Assembly: GCF_900078545.1 (NCBI RefSeq)
Contig: NZ_FLLS01000002.1
Span: 496,001 to 560,000 of the forward strand
DNA: 64,000 bases
Source of the DNA: Olegusella massiliensis
GTDB lineage: Bacteria > Actinomycetota > Coriobacteriia > Coriobacteriales > Atopobiaceae
Reading direction: 5' to 3'
Made by a program: the position numbers and the translations under genes. Positions 45,617 through 55,118 of this stretch are shown here, piece after piece. The notes beneath the pieces are model-generated. The model made no database searches and had not been told where the DNA came from. It worked only from the letters and a program-made list of their open reading frames with translations. Positions within the stretch are counted from its first letter, which is position 1. Every line of letters starts with the position of its first letter.

Positions 45617-46693
45617 GTGAATCTGCCTTGGAACCTTATTGTTTCTCTCATTGCCACCATCCCACTGACAATCTCAATCTTTCTTTTTGTCAGACAATGG
45701 CATCGTGAACGCAGGGCACTAAGGCTAGCCGCGGAATTAGGATTAATTATCCTCAGCTTGATCTTTTTTATTGGTGGCATCAGTACACAGCTGGGAAGTG
45801 AGTCGCCTTTTGTTCGTATCGGATTAGTAGTACTTGCCATCATGGCACTCGTACTTATTAGTTTTCCTTTTGTGCTTATTATGTCTGCCATTACAACAAG
45901 CATAACTCTTATTCGTCGCGAAGGACTCAAGCCAAGGAATTTACTTTCCTTAGGCGCGGGTTTGCTTGCCCTGTTTTATCCTCTGGCGTGGAAACTCTTT
46001 CAGCCTCAAACGAGCAACAGCACCCTTCTCACAATCCTTGGAATTACCTACACCCTATTCTCAACTGCGGTAACCTTTATTTCTATTCTCTTTTTACTCT
46101 ACGTAGTGGCAAGCTGGCTCAATCTTATTCCTCTACATCGCAAGCACTACGATTACATTGTCGTATTGGGAGCAGGACTCAGCGGAGGTCGAAAAGTAAC
46201 TCCTTTGCTGGCCAAACGTGTAGAAGCAGGTATTAAAGCGTGGCACAAAAACCCTGGTAGCATACTCATCATGTCAGGCGGGCAAGGCGCAGATGAACTT
46301 GTCCCCGAGGCACAGGCGATGTGCGAATATGCAATCGAACAAGATATTCCCAAAACAGCAATTATGGAAGAAAACCGCTCTGTCAATACACTGCAAAACA
46401 TTCAGTTTTCTTTTGGCATTATCAATGCCAAAAGCATCACCAGCCCCAACGCCAAGCCAAATGTATTAATCGTGTCAGATGACTACCATGTATTTCGCGC
46501 ACTGCTTCTCGCGCGCAACAATGGCTTTATATGTGATGGACGCGGTTCACGTACACGCCTGTACTTCTACATTAATGCAATGGTGCGCGAGTTTGTCGCA
46601 TTTCTTGTATCTCGAAAAGCCCAACTCGCAAAACCACTGGTTATTGTTTTGGGTCTTGAGCTTTTTATCTTTATCGCACGATTGGTTTCGTAG
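45617..46693 (+). CDS. DUF218 (YdcF/SanA-like) membrane protein
   Basis: 358 residues. Five to six membrane segments come first (to about residue 170), then a DUF218 domain with VVLGAGLSGGRKVTPLLAKR, ILIMSGGQGADE and ENRSVNTLQNI. DUF218 proteins affect envelope integrity and antibiotic tolerance in other bacteria; the reaction is unknown. GTG 45617 is chosen because AGAAAGGACCTCT precedes it; an open frame reaches further upstream into the terminator region. Confidence 0.85.
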   Translation: MNLPWNLIVSLIATIPLTISIFLFVRQWHRERRALRLAAELGLIILSLIFFIGGISTQLGSESPFVRIGLVVLAIMALVLISFPFVLIMSAITTSITLIRREGLKPRNLLSLGAGLLALFYPLAWKLFQPQTSNSTLLTILGITYTLFSTAVTFISILFLLYVVASWLNLIPLHRKHYDYIVVLGAGLSGGRKVTPLLAKRVEAGIKAWHKNPGSILIMSGGQGADELVPEAQAMCEYAIEQDIPKTAIMEENRSVNTLQNIQFSFGIINAKSITSPNAKPNVLIVSDDYHVFRALLLARNNGFICDGRGSRTRLYFYINAMVREFVAFLVSRKAQLAKPLVIVLGLELFIFIARLVS

Positions 46694-46749
46694 TGTGCAT
46701 ACGTGCATGATTTCCCAAGAGGCAGTGCCAATAAAATGGAGGCGTAAGG

Positions 46750-47355
46750 ATGATTGGGCTGGAGGAAAAGATGTTTCCCGTCTACTTTGCCAGCTACTCA
46801 TCCCCTTTGGGCAAAATTTCCCTCGCCGCCAACGCAGAAGGACTCTGTGGAGCATGGCTTGAAAACCAAGCACATTTCGAAGAAAAGCTCGCAATGCGCC
46901 TTGGCATTTCAACGGCAGATTTGCCCCATGAAGACCTCAAAAGAAACGCTGGCATTTTGAGCTCACCGTATATCTCACGTAGCCGCGCATGGCTGGATGC
47001 GTACTTTGCAGGAGAAATACCTACTACCTTCCCTCCTTTTTCTCTTCATGGGACAGCTTTTCAGGAAGAAGTGTGGACGCAGTTAACTCAAATTCCTTAT
47101 GGCAGACGTATCACTTACGGCGCACTTGCACAACAAATAGAAAACCAGCAAAATGACGGGAAGAGAGTTTCTCCTCGAGCCGTTGGCGCAGCAGTTGCAC
47201 GCAACCCTATTTCAATTATTATTCCGTGCCACCGCGTTATAGGTGCAAATGGGAGCCTTACGGGTTATGCAGGCGGCGTTGAGCGCAAACAAAAACTGCT
47301 TGACTTTGAACAAAAAACTATGAAAAATTTGGTACAAAAAGGTATCAAAATATGA
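46750..47355 (+). CDS. ogt: Methylated-DNA--protein-cysteine methyltransferase
   Basis: 201 residues. Repairs O6-alkylguanine by moving the alkyl group to its own cysteine, C160 in IIIPCHRVIGANG. The N-terminal domain and PYGRRITYGALA helix-turn-helix fit Ogt. ATG 46750 has GGAGG 7 bases upstream; ATG 46771, with its own GGAGG, is also possible. It overlaps the Crp/Fnr gene by 4 bases. Confidence 0.92.
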   Translation: MIGLEEKMFPVYFASYSSPLGKISLAANAEGLCGAWLENQAHFEEKLAMRLGISTADLPHEDLKRNAGILSSPYISRSRAWLDAYFAGEIPTTFPPFSLHGTAFQEEVWTQLTQIPYGRRITYGALAQQIENQQNDGKRVSPRAVGAAVARNPISIIIPCHRVIGANGSLTGYAGGVERKQKLLDFEQKTMKNLVQKGIKI

Positions 47356-48131
47356 ATAAAAGCAGGGAAAGCATGGCAGCAAACGACCACGAAAACATCT
47401 CCAGCAGTCCACAGGAAACTACTGTTAGCCCCACCGTCGGCACTAGTGTTGGCCCAAAGAATGCGGACCACATTTTTATTGGTTTTATCCCTTTGTTTGC
47501 GGGGTTATCTGATGATGCCAAGGAAAGCCTTATCTCAGGAGCAATACATAGTTTGCGTTCCAAGGGATCCATCTTGGTACATGAAGGCGACCCTATTAAT
47601 TCCATTATTATTGTTCGCTCGGGACGTATCAAAACTTTTCGTACCGACAGTAACGGTCAGGAATATGTATTGGACGTTCTCCATGATGGGCAGGCTATTT
47701 GGCACGGCGTCTTCATGGAAGAGCAGACCTATCACTACTCTGTAGGCTGCCTTACTGATGTTGATCTCTATTTCATTCGCCGCTCTCATTTTGAAGCGCA
47801 GATCAAAAACAATCCTACGGTAGCCATAGGACTGATACACATGATTGGCGCAGAACTTTTTGAAGCTGAAGAAAAGATTATGATGCTCGGCATACGTGAC
47901 CCTCAACGCAGGCTTGCGGAATATCTTTTGTATCGCGATGAGCGGTGCGTCGGCCCTGAAATTCGTCTTAAGTTACAAGATATTGCGAGCTCTGTTGGAC
48001 TACGGCCCGAAACCGTCTCTCGCACCCTTAGTGCCTTTGAGCGCAAGGGTATGTTGCGTAGGGTAGGACAAGGGAGACTTTTGTTGCTCGATCGTTCTGC
48101 TTTACACGATGTAGCAGTCGGAAGCAACTAA
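47352..48131 (+). CDS. Crp/Fnr-family transcriptional regulator
   Basis: 259 residues. A cyclic-nucleotide-binding-fold sensor (about 45-165) and a winged HTH (LKLQDIASSVGLRPETVSRTLSAFERKGML). The N-terminus has about 38 extra residues. No Fnr-type cysteine cluster is visible, so any oxygen sensing would be indirect. The R-x4-SR recognition pattern is Fnr-like. It overlaps ogt by 4 bases and lies upstream of pflA-pflB, which have an FNR-like box. Confidence 0.9.
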   Translation: MNKSRESMAANDHENISSSPQETTVSPTVGTSVGPKNADHIFIGFIPLFAGLSDDAKESLISGAIHSLRSKGSILVHEGDPINSIIIVRSGRIKTFRTDSNGQEYVLDVLHDGQAIWHGVFMEEQTYHYSVGCLTDVDLYFIRRSHFEAQIKNNPTVAIGLIHMIGAELFEAEEKIMMLGIRDPQRRLAEYLLYRDERCVGPEIRLKLQDIASSVGLRPETVSRTLSAFERKGMLRRVGQGRLLLLDRSALHDVAVGSN

Positions 48132-48147
48132 GCGGAAATAGAAGACA

Positions 48148-48214
48148 GGCACGCGTGAGGCCATACGAGTGTATGGCGCAGTTCTTGCGTGACCCTCGTG
48201 CCACACTATTTTTA
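48148..48214 (+). terminator. Possible terminator after the Crp/Fnr gene
   Basis: GGCACG and CGTGCC enclose an inner 7-bp hairpin GCCATAC-GAGT-GTATGGC (48160-48177). A TTTTT run follows at 48209-48213. The stem is interrupted, so confidence is moderate. Confidence 0.45.
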
Positions 48215-48295
48215 TCCGACAAACCTGCGCCTTGACAAAACACGTGGTGAATAAGCAAGTCCATATCCGCGGCAATGTCATAAATTTCTTGTAAC

Positions 48296-48309
48296 TTGAT
48301 TCTAATCAT
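48296..48309 (+). promoter_or_regulatory. FNR/Crp-like binding site before pflA
   Basis: TTGAT-TCTA-ATCAT matches the FNR consensus TTGAT-N4-ATCAA in 9 of 10 positions. It lies 72 bases before pflA. A TAGATT -10-like hexamer (48332-48337) is placed as expected for a class II site at -41.5. The Crp/Fnr gene next door is a likely user. Confidence 0.6.
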
Positions 48310-48381
48310 AGAATGTACTCCTCTTCCCCTCTAGATTGAACGTTACACAATGCAAGAAATTGCTGCGAGGAGATGTAACGC

Positions 48382-49134
48382 ATGCTGGGAAGAGTTCACT
48401 CAACAGAGTCGTTTGGTTCGGCTGATGGCCCTGGGGTGCGCTATCTTATTTTTCTCCAAGGCTGCTCGATGCGTTGTCGCTACTGTCACAATATTGATAC
48501 CTGGGCGCTCAACCACGGTGAGCTAAAAAGTGCTGATGATCTACTAGATCAGGCCGAACGCTACCGTAACTACTGGGGAGAAGAAGGTGGCATCACGGTA
48601 AGCGGAGGCGAAGCGCTTCTGCAAATCGATTTTTTGCTTGAACTCTTTTCCAAAGCGCATATGCGTGGTATTAACACCTGCCTTGATACATCTCTTGCGA
48701 CTTTTTCACGAAAGGAGCCTTATTTTGAAAAATTCCAAAACCTCATGCAGGTCACTGACCTCATTCTCGCAGACATCAAGCATATCGACCCTGTTGAGCA
48801 CAAGGCCCTTACGGGCAAGAGCAACGAAAACATCCTTGATGCCCTGCGCTACCTCTCCTCTATCAACAAACCCGTCTGGATACGACATGTGCTCGTTCCC
48901 GGCATCACAGATAACGACAACTACCTCAAGCAAACACGAGCTTTTATCAAGACATTAAAGAATGTCAAGCGTATTGAGGTATTGCCTTATCACTGTCTCG
49001 GCACCTTTAAGTGGGACAAACTTGGGATCCCCTATACCTTGGGAGATACCAAGCCGCCTACTGCAGAACGCGTGGCTAACGCAGAGCGCATTCTTCTGGG
49101 CACAGATGAATGCGCTATAAAGCATACATGCTAA
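48382..49134 (+). CDS. pflA: Pyruvate formate-lyase activating enzyme
   Basis: 250 residues. Radical SAM enzyme that makes the glycyl radical of PflB. The [4Fe-4S] motif C28-x3-C32-x2-C35 lies in QGCSMRCRYCHN; SGGEALLQ follows. GAGGAGATGTAACGC precedes the ATG. The order pflA-pflB is reversed from E. coli, and only 12 bases separate the genes. Confidence 0.95.
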   Translation: MLGRVHSTESFGSADGPGVRYLIFLQGCSMRCRYCHNIDTWALNHGELKSADDLLDQAERYRNYWGEEGGITVSGGEALLQIDFLLELFSKAHMRGINTCLDTSLATFSRKEPYFEKFQNLMQVTDLILADIKHIDPVEHKALTGKSNENILDALRYLSSINKPVWIRHVLVPGITDNDNYLKQTRAFIKTLKNVKRIEVLPYHCLGTFKWDKLGIPYTLGDTKPPTAERVANAERILLGTDECAIKHTC

Positions 49135-49146
49135 GGAGGCATAGAA

Positions 49147-51417
49147 ATGCAAGTTCGTGACGAATGGAACGGCTTTACGGGAGGCCACTGGACTGAAGAC
49201 ATCAATGTGCGAGACTTCATCCAGAAAAACTACACCCCTTATGAGGGTGACGAGTCATTTCTCGTAGGCCCCACTGAGGCAACCGACAAGCTCTGGAGCA
49301 AGGTACAGGAGCTTCAGGCCCAGGAACGCGCAAATGGCGGCGTCCTTGATTGCGAAACCGAAATTGTCTCTAGTCTCACTGCCTATGGTCCTGGCTATAT
49401 TGACCCTGATATGAAAGACTTGGAGCGCATTGTCGGCCTTCAGACTGACAAGCCTCTCAAGCGTGCTTTTATGCCTTACGGTGGCATCAAAATGGCCCAG
49501 CAGGCAGCCGAAACCTATGGCTATCACATAAACGATAAGTACGACAAGATTTTTAACGAGTATCACAAGACTCATAACCAAGCCGTCTTTGATGCATATA
49601 CCCCTGAGATGCGCGCCGCACGTCACTCTCATATCGTCACTGGCTTGCCTGATACCTATGGTCGCGGTCGCATTGTTGGCGACTATCGCCGTGTTGCACT
49701 CTATGGCATCGACTTCCTCATCGCCAAAAAACAAGAAGACCTTGCCAACTGCGGTGATCGCACCATGACTGACGCTGTCATTCGCCTGCGTGAGGAAATC
49801 GCCGAGCAAATTCGTGCCCTTAAGGGTATGAAAGAGATGGCCAAGATCTACGGTTATGACATCTCTGCTCCTGCTGCTAATGCACACGAAGCCTTCCAGT
49901 GGCTTTACTTTGGCTACCTTGCTGCTATCAAGACTCAAAACGGTGCAGCCATGTCTGTTGGCCGTATTTCCACCTTCCTTGATATCTATCTTGAACGTGA
50001 CCTTGCCGCAGGGACACTCAGCGAATCTGAAGCCCAGGAACTTGTGGACCACATGGTGCTCAAATTCCGTATGGTCAAGTTTGCCCGCATCCCCTCTTAC
50101 AACGAGCTCTTCTCAGGTGACCCCGTATGGGCAACCCTTGAAATGGCAGGCCTTGGTATAGATGGCCGTCACATGGTAACCAAAAACGACTACCGTTTCC
50201 TGCATACGCTTGAAAATATGGGACCTGCACCCGAGCCCAACTTGACAGTTCTCTATTCACAAAATCTTCCCCAAAGCTTCCGCAAGTACGCTGCCAAGGT
50301 TTCTATCACTACCTCATCGGTTCAGTACGAAAACGATGACCTTATGCGTCCTGTCTGGGGCGATGACTACAGTATCTGCTGCTGCGTGTCTGCCACCGAA
50401 ACTGGCAAAGAAATGCAGTTCTTTGGCGCTCGTGCAAACCTGGCAAAATGTTTGCTCTACGCCATTAACGGCGGTGTCGATGATAAGTTTAAGGACAAGC
50501 AGGGACACAATATGCAGGTTGGCCCTGAGTATGCTCCTATTACGTCTGAATACTTGGACTATGATGAGGTTATGCACAAGTTTGACCTCATGATGGATTG
50601 GCTTGCTGACATTTATGTCAACATCTTGAACCTCATCCAATATATGCACGATAAGTACTATTACGAGGCTTCCGAGATGGCACTCATCGATACCGACGTC
50701 CGTCGTACGTTTGCCACGGGCATTGCGGGCTTCTCACACGTTGTCGACTCGATTTCGGCAATCAAATATGCCAAGGTCAAGTGCCTTCGCGATGAAAATG
50801 GCATTGTCTATGACTTTGAGACTGAAGGTGATTTCCCCCGTTACGGCAACGACGATGACCGCGCAGACGATATCGCGGTATGGCTGCTTAAGATATTCAT
50901 GACCAAAATCAAAAAGCATCACACCTATCGTGATTCTGAGCCGACTACCTCTATTCTTACCATTACCTCAAACGTGGTCTATGGCAAGGCAACAGCTGGC
51001 ATGCCTGACGGTCGCAAGCCCTACACGCCCTTTGCCCCTGGTGCCAACCCTGCATACGGTGCCGAGCAGAACGGTCTGCTTGCCTCACTCAATTCTGTAG
51101 CAAAGCTCCCTTATGAGTACGCACTTGATGGCATCTCTAACACGCAAACTATTAGTCCCAGCGCACTTGGCAATGATCTTGATCAGCGTAAGGCAAACTT
51201 GGTGAGTGTGATGGATGGTTACTTTGCTGCAGGCGCGCATCATCTCAACGTGAACGTCTTTGATACCGACAAGCTCAAGGATGCAATGGAACATCCCGAG
51301 AAACCCGAGTACGCCAACTTCACCATTCGCGTCTCTGGCTATGCAGTTAAATTCATCGACCTCACACGTGAGCAGCAACTTGATGTTATTGCTCGCACCT
51401 GCCACGGTCAGATGTAG
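49147..51417 (+). CDS. pflB: Formate C-acetyltransferase (pyruvate formate-lyase)
   Basis: 756 residues, normal length. Converts pyruvate and CoA to acetyl-CoA and formate in anaerobic fermentation. The catalytic cysteines lie in [17 protein letters not shown] (C411-C413 run; two of them act), and the glycyl-radical residue is G731 in [24 protein letters not shown] precedes the ATG. It is cotranscribed with pflA. Extra cysteine in the CCC run is slightly unusual. Confidence 0.96.
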   Translation: MQVRDEWNGFTGGHWTEDINVRDFIQKNYTPYEGDESFLVGPTEATDKLWSKVQELQAQERANGGVLDCETEIVSSLTAYGPGYIDPDMKDLERIVGLQTDKPLKRAFMPYGGIKMAQQAAETYGYHINDKYDKIFNEYHKTHNQAVFDAYTPEMRAARHSHIVTGLPDTYGRGRIVGDYRRVALYGIDFLIAKKQEDLANCGDRTMTDAVIRLREEIAEQIRALKGMKEMAKIYGYDISAPAANAHEAFQWLYFGYLAAIKTQNGAAMSVGRISTFLDIYLERDLAAGTLSESEAQELVDHMVLKFRMVKFARIPSYNELFSGDPVWATLEMAGLGIDGRHMVTKNDYRFLHTLENMGPAPEPNLTVLYSQNLPQSFRKYAAKVSITTSSVQYENDDLMRPVWGDDYSICCCVSATETGKEMQFFGARANLAKCLLYAINGGVDDKFKDKQGHNMQVGPEYAPITSEYLDYDEVMHKFDLMMDWLADIYVNILNLIQYMHDKYYYEASEMALIDTDVRRTFATGIAGFSHVVDSISAIKYAKVKCLRDENGIVYDFETEGDFPRYGNDDDRADDIAVWLLKIFMTKIKKHHTYRDSEPTTSILTITSNVVYGKATAGMPDGRKPYTPFAPGANPAYGAEQNGLLASLNSVAKLPYEYALDGISNTQTISPSALGNDLDQRKANLVSVMDGYFAAGAHHLNVNVFDTDKLKDAMEHPEKPEYANFTIRVSGYAVKFIDLTREQQLDVIARTCHGQM

Positions 51418-51458
51418 CACCACTCTAATGGAGCAAATCGTTAATTAGAAGTGCTATG

Positions 51459-51529
51459 GCCCGGGCTACTTGTGTCGCTTATGACGCTTGTGGCCCGGGC
51501 TATTTATGGCGCGTTTATAGCCCGGGCTA
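51459..51529. repeat. Three copies of GCCCGGGCTA after pflB
   Basis: GCCCGGGCTA occurs at 51459-51468, 51493-51502 and 51520-51529, each with a self-complementary GCCCGGGC core followed by TAC/TATT. Spacing is 34 and 27 bases. They lie between pflB and repeat copy B, in a 294-base gap between convergent genes. Confidence 0.8.
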
Positions 51530-51534
51530 CTAAA

Positions 51535-51650
51535 TTTCAACAGATGGTTCATTTCTCGATAGCTTATTTCGACAGATGGTTCGTTTCTCGAGTTAGAGAA
51601 AAATCTGACCTGCGGTTTTATGACTTGCAACTTCGAAACTCGAACCATCT
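51535..51650. repeat. Dispersed structured repeat, copy B
   Basis: Two near-identical 25-bp units (51535-51559 and 51567-51591, TTTCRACAGATGGTTCR...) precede the same 77-bp core as copy A: arms AGATGGTTCG (51574-51583) and CGAACCATCT (51641-51650) with loop GAGAAAAATCTGACCTGCG. It also lies between convergent genes (pflB and the LuxR regulator). Confidence 0.8.
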
Positions 51651-51711
51651 TTGCTTGGCATATGCAAGACGGGCGTGAAAAAATGGATGAGAAACATCGA
51701 TACTTTGCTTT

Positions 51712-52335
51712 TTATACTCCGCTGATTACGGCACCAGAATCCACTGCAGCAACAGCTAGCATTGTTCGCGTAGCAAAACCCGTTTTGTTTAACATGCTTT
51801 GAATGTTGTTGCCCACGGTACGATCAGATAACCCAAGACGTGATGCGATCTTGGCATTGGTTGCACCTGTTGTCAGTTCGCGAAGGATGCGCACTTCCAA
51901 CGGCGTAAAGTCGCTTACCAAAGCCTCACCCAATTGGACCTGAGGTACGGAAGCAGGAAAAACTCGCTCGCCTGACATGGTGCGCTGTATAAGCTCAACA
52001 AGCGATATGTCACCTGCAGTCTTATACCAAAATCCATCCACACCGGCGCTTTTTGCACGCGCAATAAAGTCCACCTCAGGCTGGGATGTTACTACTAAGA
52101 CCTTTATGTGAGGCATGCTTCTCTTGAGCTTTGATGCGGCCTCGAGTCCGCTTGCACGACCTGCCGTCACCACGTCCATGAGAACTAAATCCACGGAATG
52201 ACCTAGGCACCACGCCTCAGCAAGTGCCGCGCTGGCGAGTGTTCCCGACAGCTCACACCCCTTCGATTCCTGCACAATAAGCTCAAAGAGACGAGCAGCA
52301 ATGGGATCGTCTTCTACTATCAACACCTTATACAT
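51712..52335 (-). CDS. NarL/LuxR-family response regulator
   Basis: 207 residues. Receiver domain with D54 as phosphoacceptor and ED at 8-9; C-terminal LuxR HTH (FTPLEVRILRELTTGATNAKIASRLGLSDRTVGNNIQSML in pieces). ATG 52335 has GAGGCGG upstream and overlaps the kinase stop by 8 bases. It is the output of the three-gene signalling module. Confidence 0.92.
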   Translation of the reverse strand: MYKVLIVEDDPIAARLFELIVQESKGCELSGTLASAALAEAWCLGHSVDLVLMDVVTAGRASGLEAASKLKRSMPHIKVLVVTSQPEVDFIARAKSAGVDGFWYKTAGDISLVELIQRTMSGERVFPASVPQVQLGEALVSDFTPLEVRILRELTTGATNAKIASRLGLSDRTVGNNIQSMLNKTGFATRTMLAVAAVDSGAVISGV

Positions 52336-53341
52336 TGTCCGCCTCGCCTTCATCTCTTTGTGGCAACAATACCAGCAACTTAAACTGAGGCCATGTCTCA
52401 ATCTGCATTACTCCTCCTGCAGATTCTATTTTTTTGCGCAGTGCAGCAAGTCCACCGCCTTCAACTATAGGTCCCTTTGGCAGCTCACCGTTGTTAGTAA
52501 GCTCACAAGACCAGCCATGGCTCAGACGCTTGCCCTCAATAAAAAGCTCGTCACCACGTGCATGCCGCATGAGGTTTGTCAGTGCCTCCGCTCCCGCTGC
52601 CAACAGTAGATTGGCTGCCTCACCCTGTTGTGGCAGCTCTCCCAATGTCTGCAGCTTTATACCTACCGACTGAGCCGTATCACGTAACTGCTGCAAAAGG
52701 TCAGTTTCTTCAGGTGCTTCTCGTCCCTTTTCAGACAAGATAAGCTCAGCACTTAGCCGCCAACGGTTCCAAATGCCTTCAAGTGTTGCCGAAGTGGAAT
52801 CCTCATTGCGCAGTAGTGCATGGGTCTCTGCTAGCAAACGCCCCAACTCATCATGTACCGCGGCTTTGCGATCAAGAAGCTCGCGTTCCACCATCAGGGA
52901 TTCAGCCTCCTGCGCATAGGCATGAAGCTGCTGTCCACGCTTTGCAAGCAAGACGTTTTTCTTTTTGAGCTCGCGATTAAGCAGGATAAGTTCGGTGACC
53001 TTGTGCGCAGTAATTTCTATAGCTTCCTCACCGCGATAGGGAATGTAAGCGTGGTGCAGGTGCCAATACTGTCCTCGCAACTCCACAATAACATCTTCGG
53101 TATAAAGATTTGCCAGCTGAGCATCTCCAGACAATTCTCCCGCTCGCAGCATCTCCCAAAAAAGCTTTGCATTATCAAGCGGAGCACCAAAAAACTCATT
53201 GCAAAGCTTATCCATACATACATTAACCAGGATGATTAAGCCGTTTTTTTGGGCGAAGACTACACCACTGGGCATCGTATCGATGCCTTCTTTTATCGCA
53301 GTTGCGGATATCCTAATTTTTAATGGGGACAAGATCGACAC
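52328..53341 (-). CDS. Soluble histidine kinase with PAS-like sensor domain
   Basis: 337 residues and no membrane segment. A PAS-like N-terminus (about 20-120), a coiled-coil, then the histidine H163 in KAAVHDELGRLL. The ATPase domain has N-box AEALTNLMRHARGD and the G-rich GGGLAALRKKI. The D of the G1 box is replaced (LTNNGEL). GTG 53341 is chosen: GGGGAGG lies 8 bases upstream and the start overlaps the upstream stop. Its partner is the LuxR regulator. Confidence 0.82.
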   Translation of the reverse strand: MSILSPLKIRISATAIKEGIDTMPSGVVFAQKNGLIILVNVCMDKLCNEFFGAPLDNAKLFWEMLRAGELSGDAQLANLYTEDVIVELRGQYWHLHHAYIPYRGEEAIEITAHKVTELILLNRELKKKNVLLAKRGQQLHAYAQEAESLMVERELLDRKAAVHDELGRLLAETHALLRNEDSTSATLEGIWNRWRLSAELILSEKGREAPEETDLLQQLRDTAQSVGIKLQTLGELPQQGEAANLLLAAGAEALTNLMRHARGDELFIEGKRLSHGWSCELTNNGELPKGPIVEGGGLAALRKKIESAGGVMQIETWPQFKLLVLLPQRDEGEADNV

Positions 53342-54981
53342 TACAAACACCTCCCCAGTGGCATGGTGAGCACAACGCACCACAAGTGTCCATCAAGTTG
53401 GGTTTGTACCTTTGCACCCAGACGCTCTGCTCGCCTGCGCGTGCGCACAATACCGTCCGCAGCAAACGCATCTTCGGCACATTCCAACTGTAGATTTAAC
53501 ACTAAGCAATCCGCTTCTACTGCAAGATTTACCAGCAATGCTGAAAGGGTCGGATAAGCCCATTCAACGAGCTCTTCAAAAAAGTCATAAGCTAGCTCGA
53601 GTTTTTGCAAGGAAGCCTCTGCCTCACCTGAGTTCAACACCGTAGCGCGCCTGCCCGCTTCACTCAAATGGTCACATGATTCCCGCAGACACCAAAAAAG
53701 CTCACGAGTGCTTGCCTGAGAATGCTGGCCTTCGATAATGATGAGATTGCAACGACGTTTGATGTAACAACCCACCACACACAGCTGCGCAAGGAGTTCG
53801 GGACGCCTGTCTACAAGCACCTCTCCTTCGTCAACTAAATGGTGAATCAGGTTAAATTTATCCCCACAATCATGCTTAATACGGCTGAAAAGCTTTGCGC
53901 GCACATCAAGCTCTGCTCGTCTGCGTCTGATATCAACGCGGGCCTGAGCTAGTTCTGCGTCTTCCATGAGCTCAGTATTCTGCTCTTCTAATTGGCGTCG
54001 AGCTTCATATTCCAGGCTATTATCCTCGACCCAACAAAAACTGCCCTCTGACACAGGAATGCTGTGCACTGATTTACCGATAGAAGCGCTCTGCTCCCAG
54101 GTAATGGGCGCATTTTTAGAAGCAGCTAACATCTGACCTTCCTCGTCAAGCAAAGCTGCCTGGATCGAAGATGCTTCAAATAACTCTTGGTAATTGCTGT
54201 TAGTACGAATGAGCCCTGCTGACATCAAGCATTCATACTCAAACATCACCAGCAAACAATAAAAACCGGTCATATCTAGATAGTCACGCAGCTGATATAA
54301 AATCCCATAAATAATGCCCATGGCAAGCGGAATTAATAGTGCTACCAGCCAATTTCGACTGTAGGGAACATGGCTGCGACGAATGATGATAGCTATGGTA
54401 GCGACGGCACATGCAATAATAAAAGCTAGTACGATATAGCGAAGCGGACCATACGTGTAGCCGTGTCTATTCCAAGAGGCAGAATCTGAAAAACAAAACA
54501 TCAGCTGATGTGCGTCATTAGAAAACACGCCAAACGAGAGTAGTACTCCAACGCCAAGCAGTACTCCATGCTGCCAGGTGGGATGCCAAGCCATAGGCTT
54601 GTTGATGGAAACCGCACAGACCACGCTTAAGGCTGGCATTAAACAAATAGGAAAATAGAAGGCATACCACAGGTAGCGAATGATTGTCGTATCTTCTACA
54701 TAATGCCATTTGACTATACGTAATATCATCCAAAGCAACATCAGTGCAGCTACACCTAAGAGCAGATAACGTGTCCATCGCTGAACGATATTGTTCACGC
54801 GAAAAAAGCTCCAACCCAAAAGCACAAAAATCAAATAGACGTCATATACAAGTCCTGGTGAGGGCCCAAAGAACCATAAGTAACTGCCAAAAAATCTCCG
54901 TAGAAAAAGCCAGATAATAAATGCAGATAAAAGCAGCGCTGGTGCACTATAAGCCTGCAATTTTCTCAGCGCCGTCTGCAT
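53341..54981 (-). CDS. 7TM-type membrane sensor with degenerate kinase-like domain
   Basis: 546 residues. Seven to eight membrane segments (about 12-255), then a PAS-like part, a coiled-coil (ARRQLEEQNTELMEDAELAQ) and an H-box-like RIKHDCGDKFNL (H370). No clear N-box or G-box is found, so ATP binding is doubtful. It lies directly upstream of the soluble kinase. It probably senses a signal at the membrane and passes it to that kinase. Confidence 0.72.
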   Translation of the reverse strand: MQTALRKLQAYSAPALLLSAFIIWLFLRRFFGSYLWFFGPSPGLVYDVYLIFVLLGWSFFRVNNIVQRWTRYLLLGVAALMLLWMILRIVKWHYVEDTTIIRYLWYAFYFPICLMPALSVVCAVSINKPMAWHPTWQHGVLLGVGVLLSFGVFSNDAHQLMFCFSDSASWNRHGYTYGPLRYIVLAFIIACAVATIAIIIRRSHVPYSRNWLVALLIPLAMGIIYGILYQLRDYLDMTGFYCLLVMFEYECLMSAGLIRTNSNYQELFEASSIQAALLDEEGQMLAASKNAPITWEQSASIGKSVHSIPVSEGSFCWVEDNSLEYEARRQLEEQNTELMEDAELAQARVDIRRRRAELDVRAKLFSRIKHDCGDKFNLIHHLVDEGEVLVDRRPELLAQLCVVGCYIKRRCNLIIIEGQHSQASTRELFWCLRESCDHLSEAGRRATVLNSGEAEASLQKLELAYDFFEELVEWAYPTLSALLVNLAVEADCLVLNLQLECAEDAFAADGIVRTRRRAERLGAKVQTQLDGHLWCVVLTMPLGRCL

Positions 54982-55034
54982 CGCTCCCCCATCCGTCTTT
55001 GGTATGTATTGTGCAATGAGATCCCCAGATAAAA

Positions 55035-55052
55035 AAGAGTAATTCTGCTCTA
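55035..55052. promoter_or_regulatory. 18-bp motif shared with position 9552-9569
   Basis: AAGAGTAATTCTGCTCTA is identical to the copy at 9552. It lies between the divergent 7TM sensor and DUF4428 genes, 66 bases before the latter's start. Both copies sit in divergent promoter regions. Confidence 0.45.
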
Positions 55053-55118
55053 TGCAACAAGTGGTAGCTCGAGCAAGGTGAAAGCAACAAATTACCCTCG
55101 TTGATGAAGGGAGAAACT

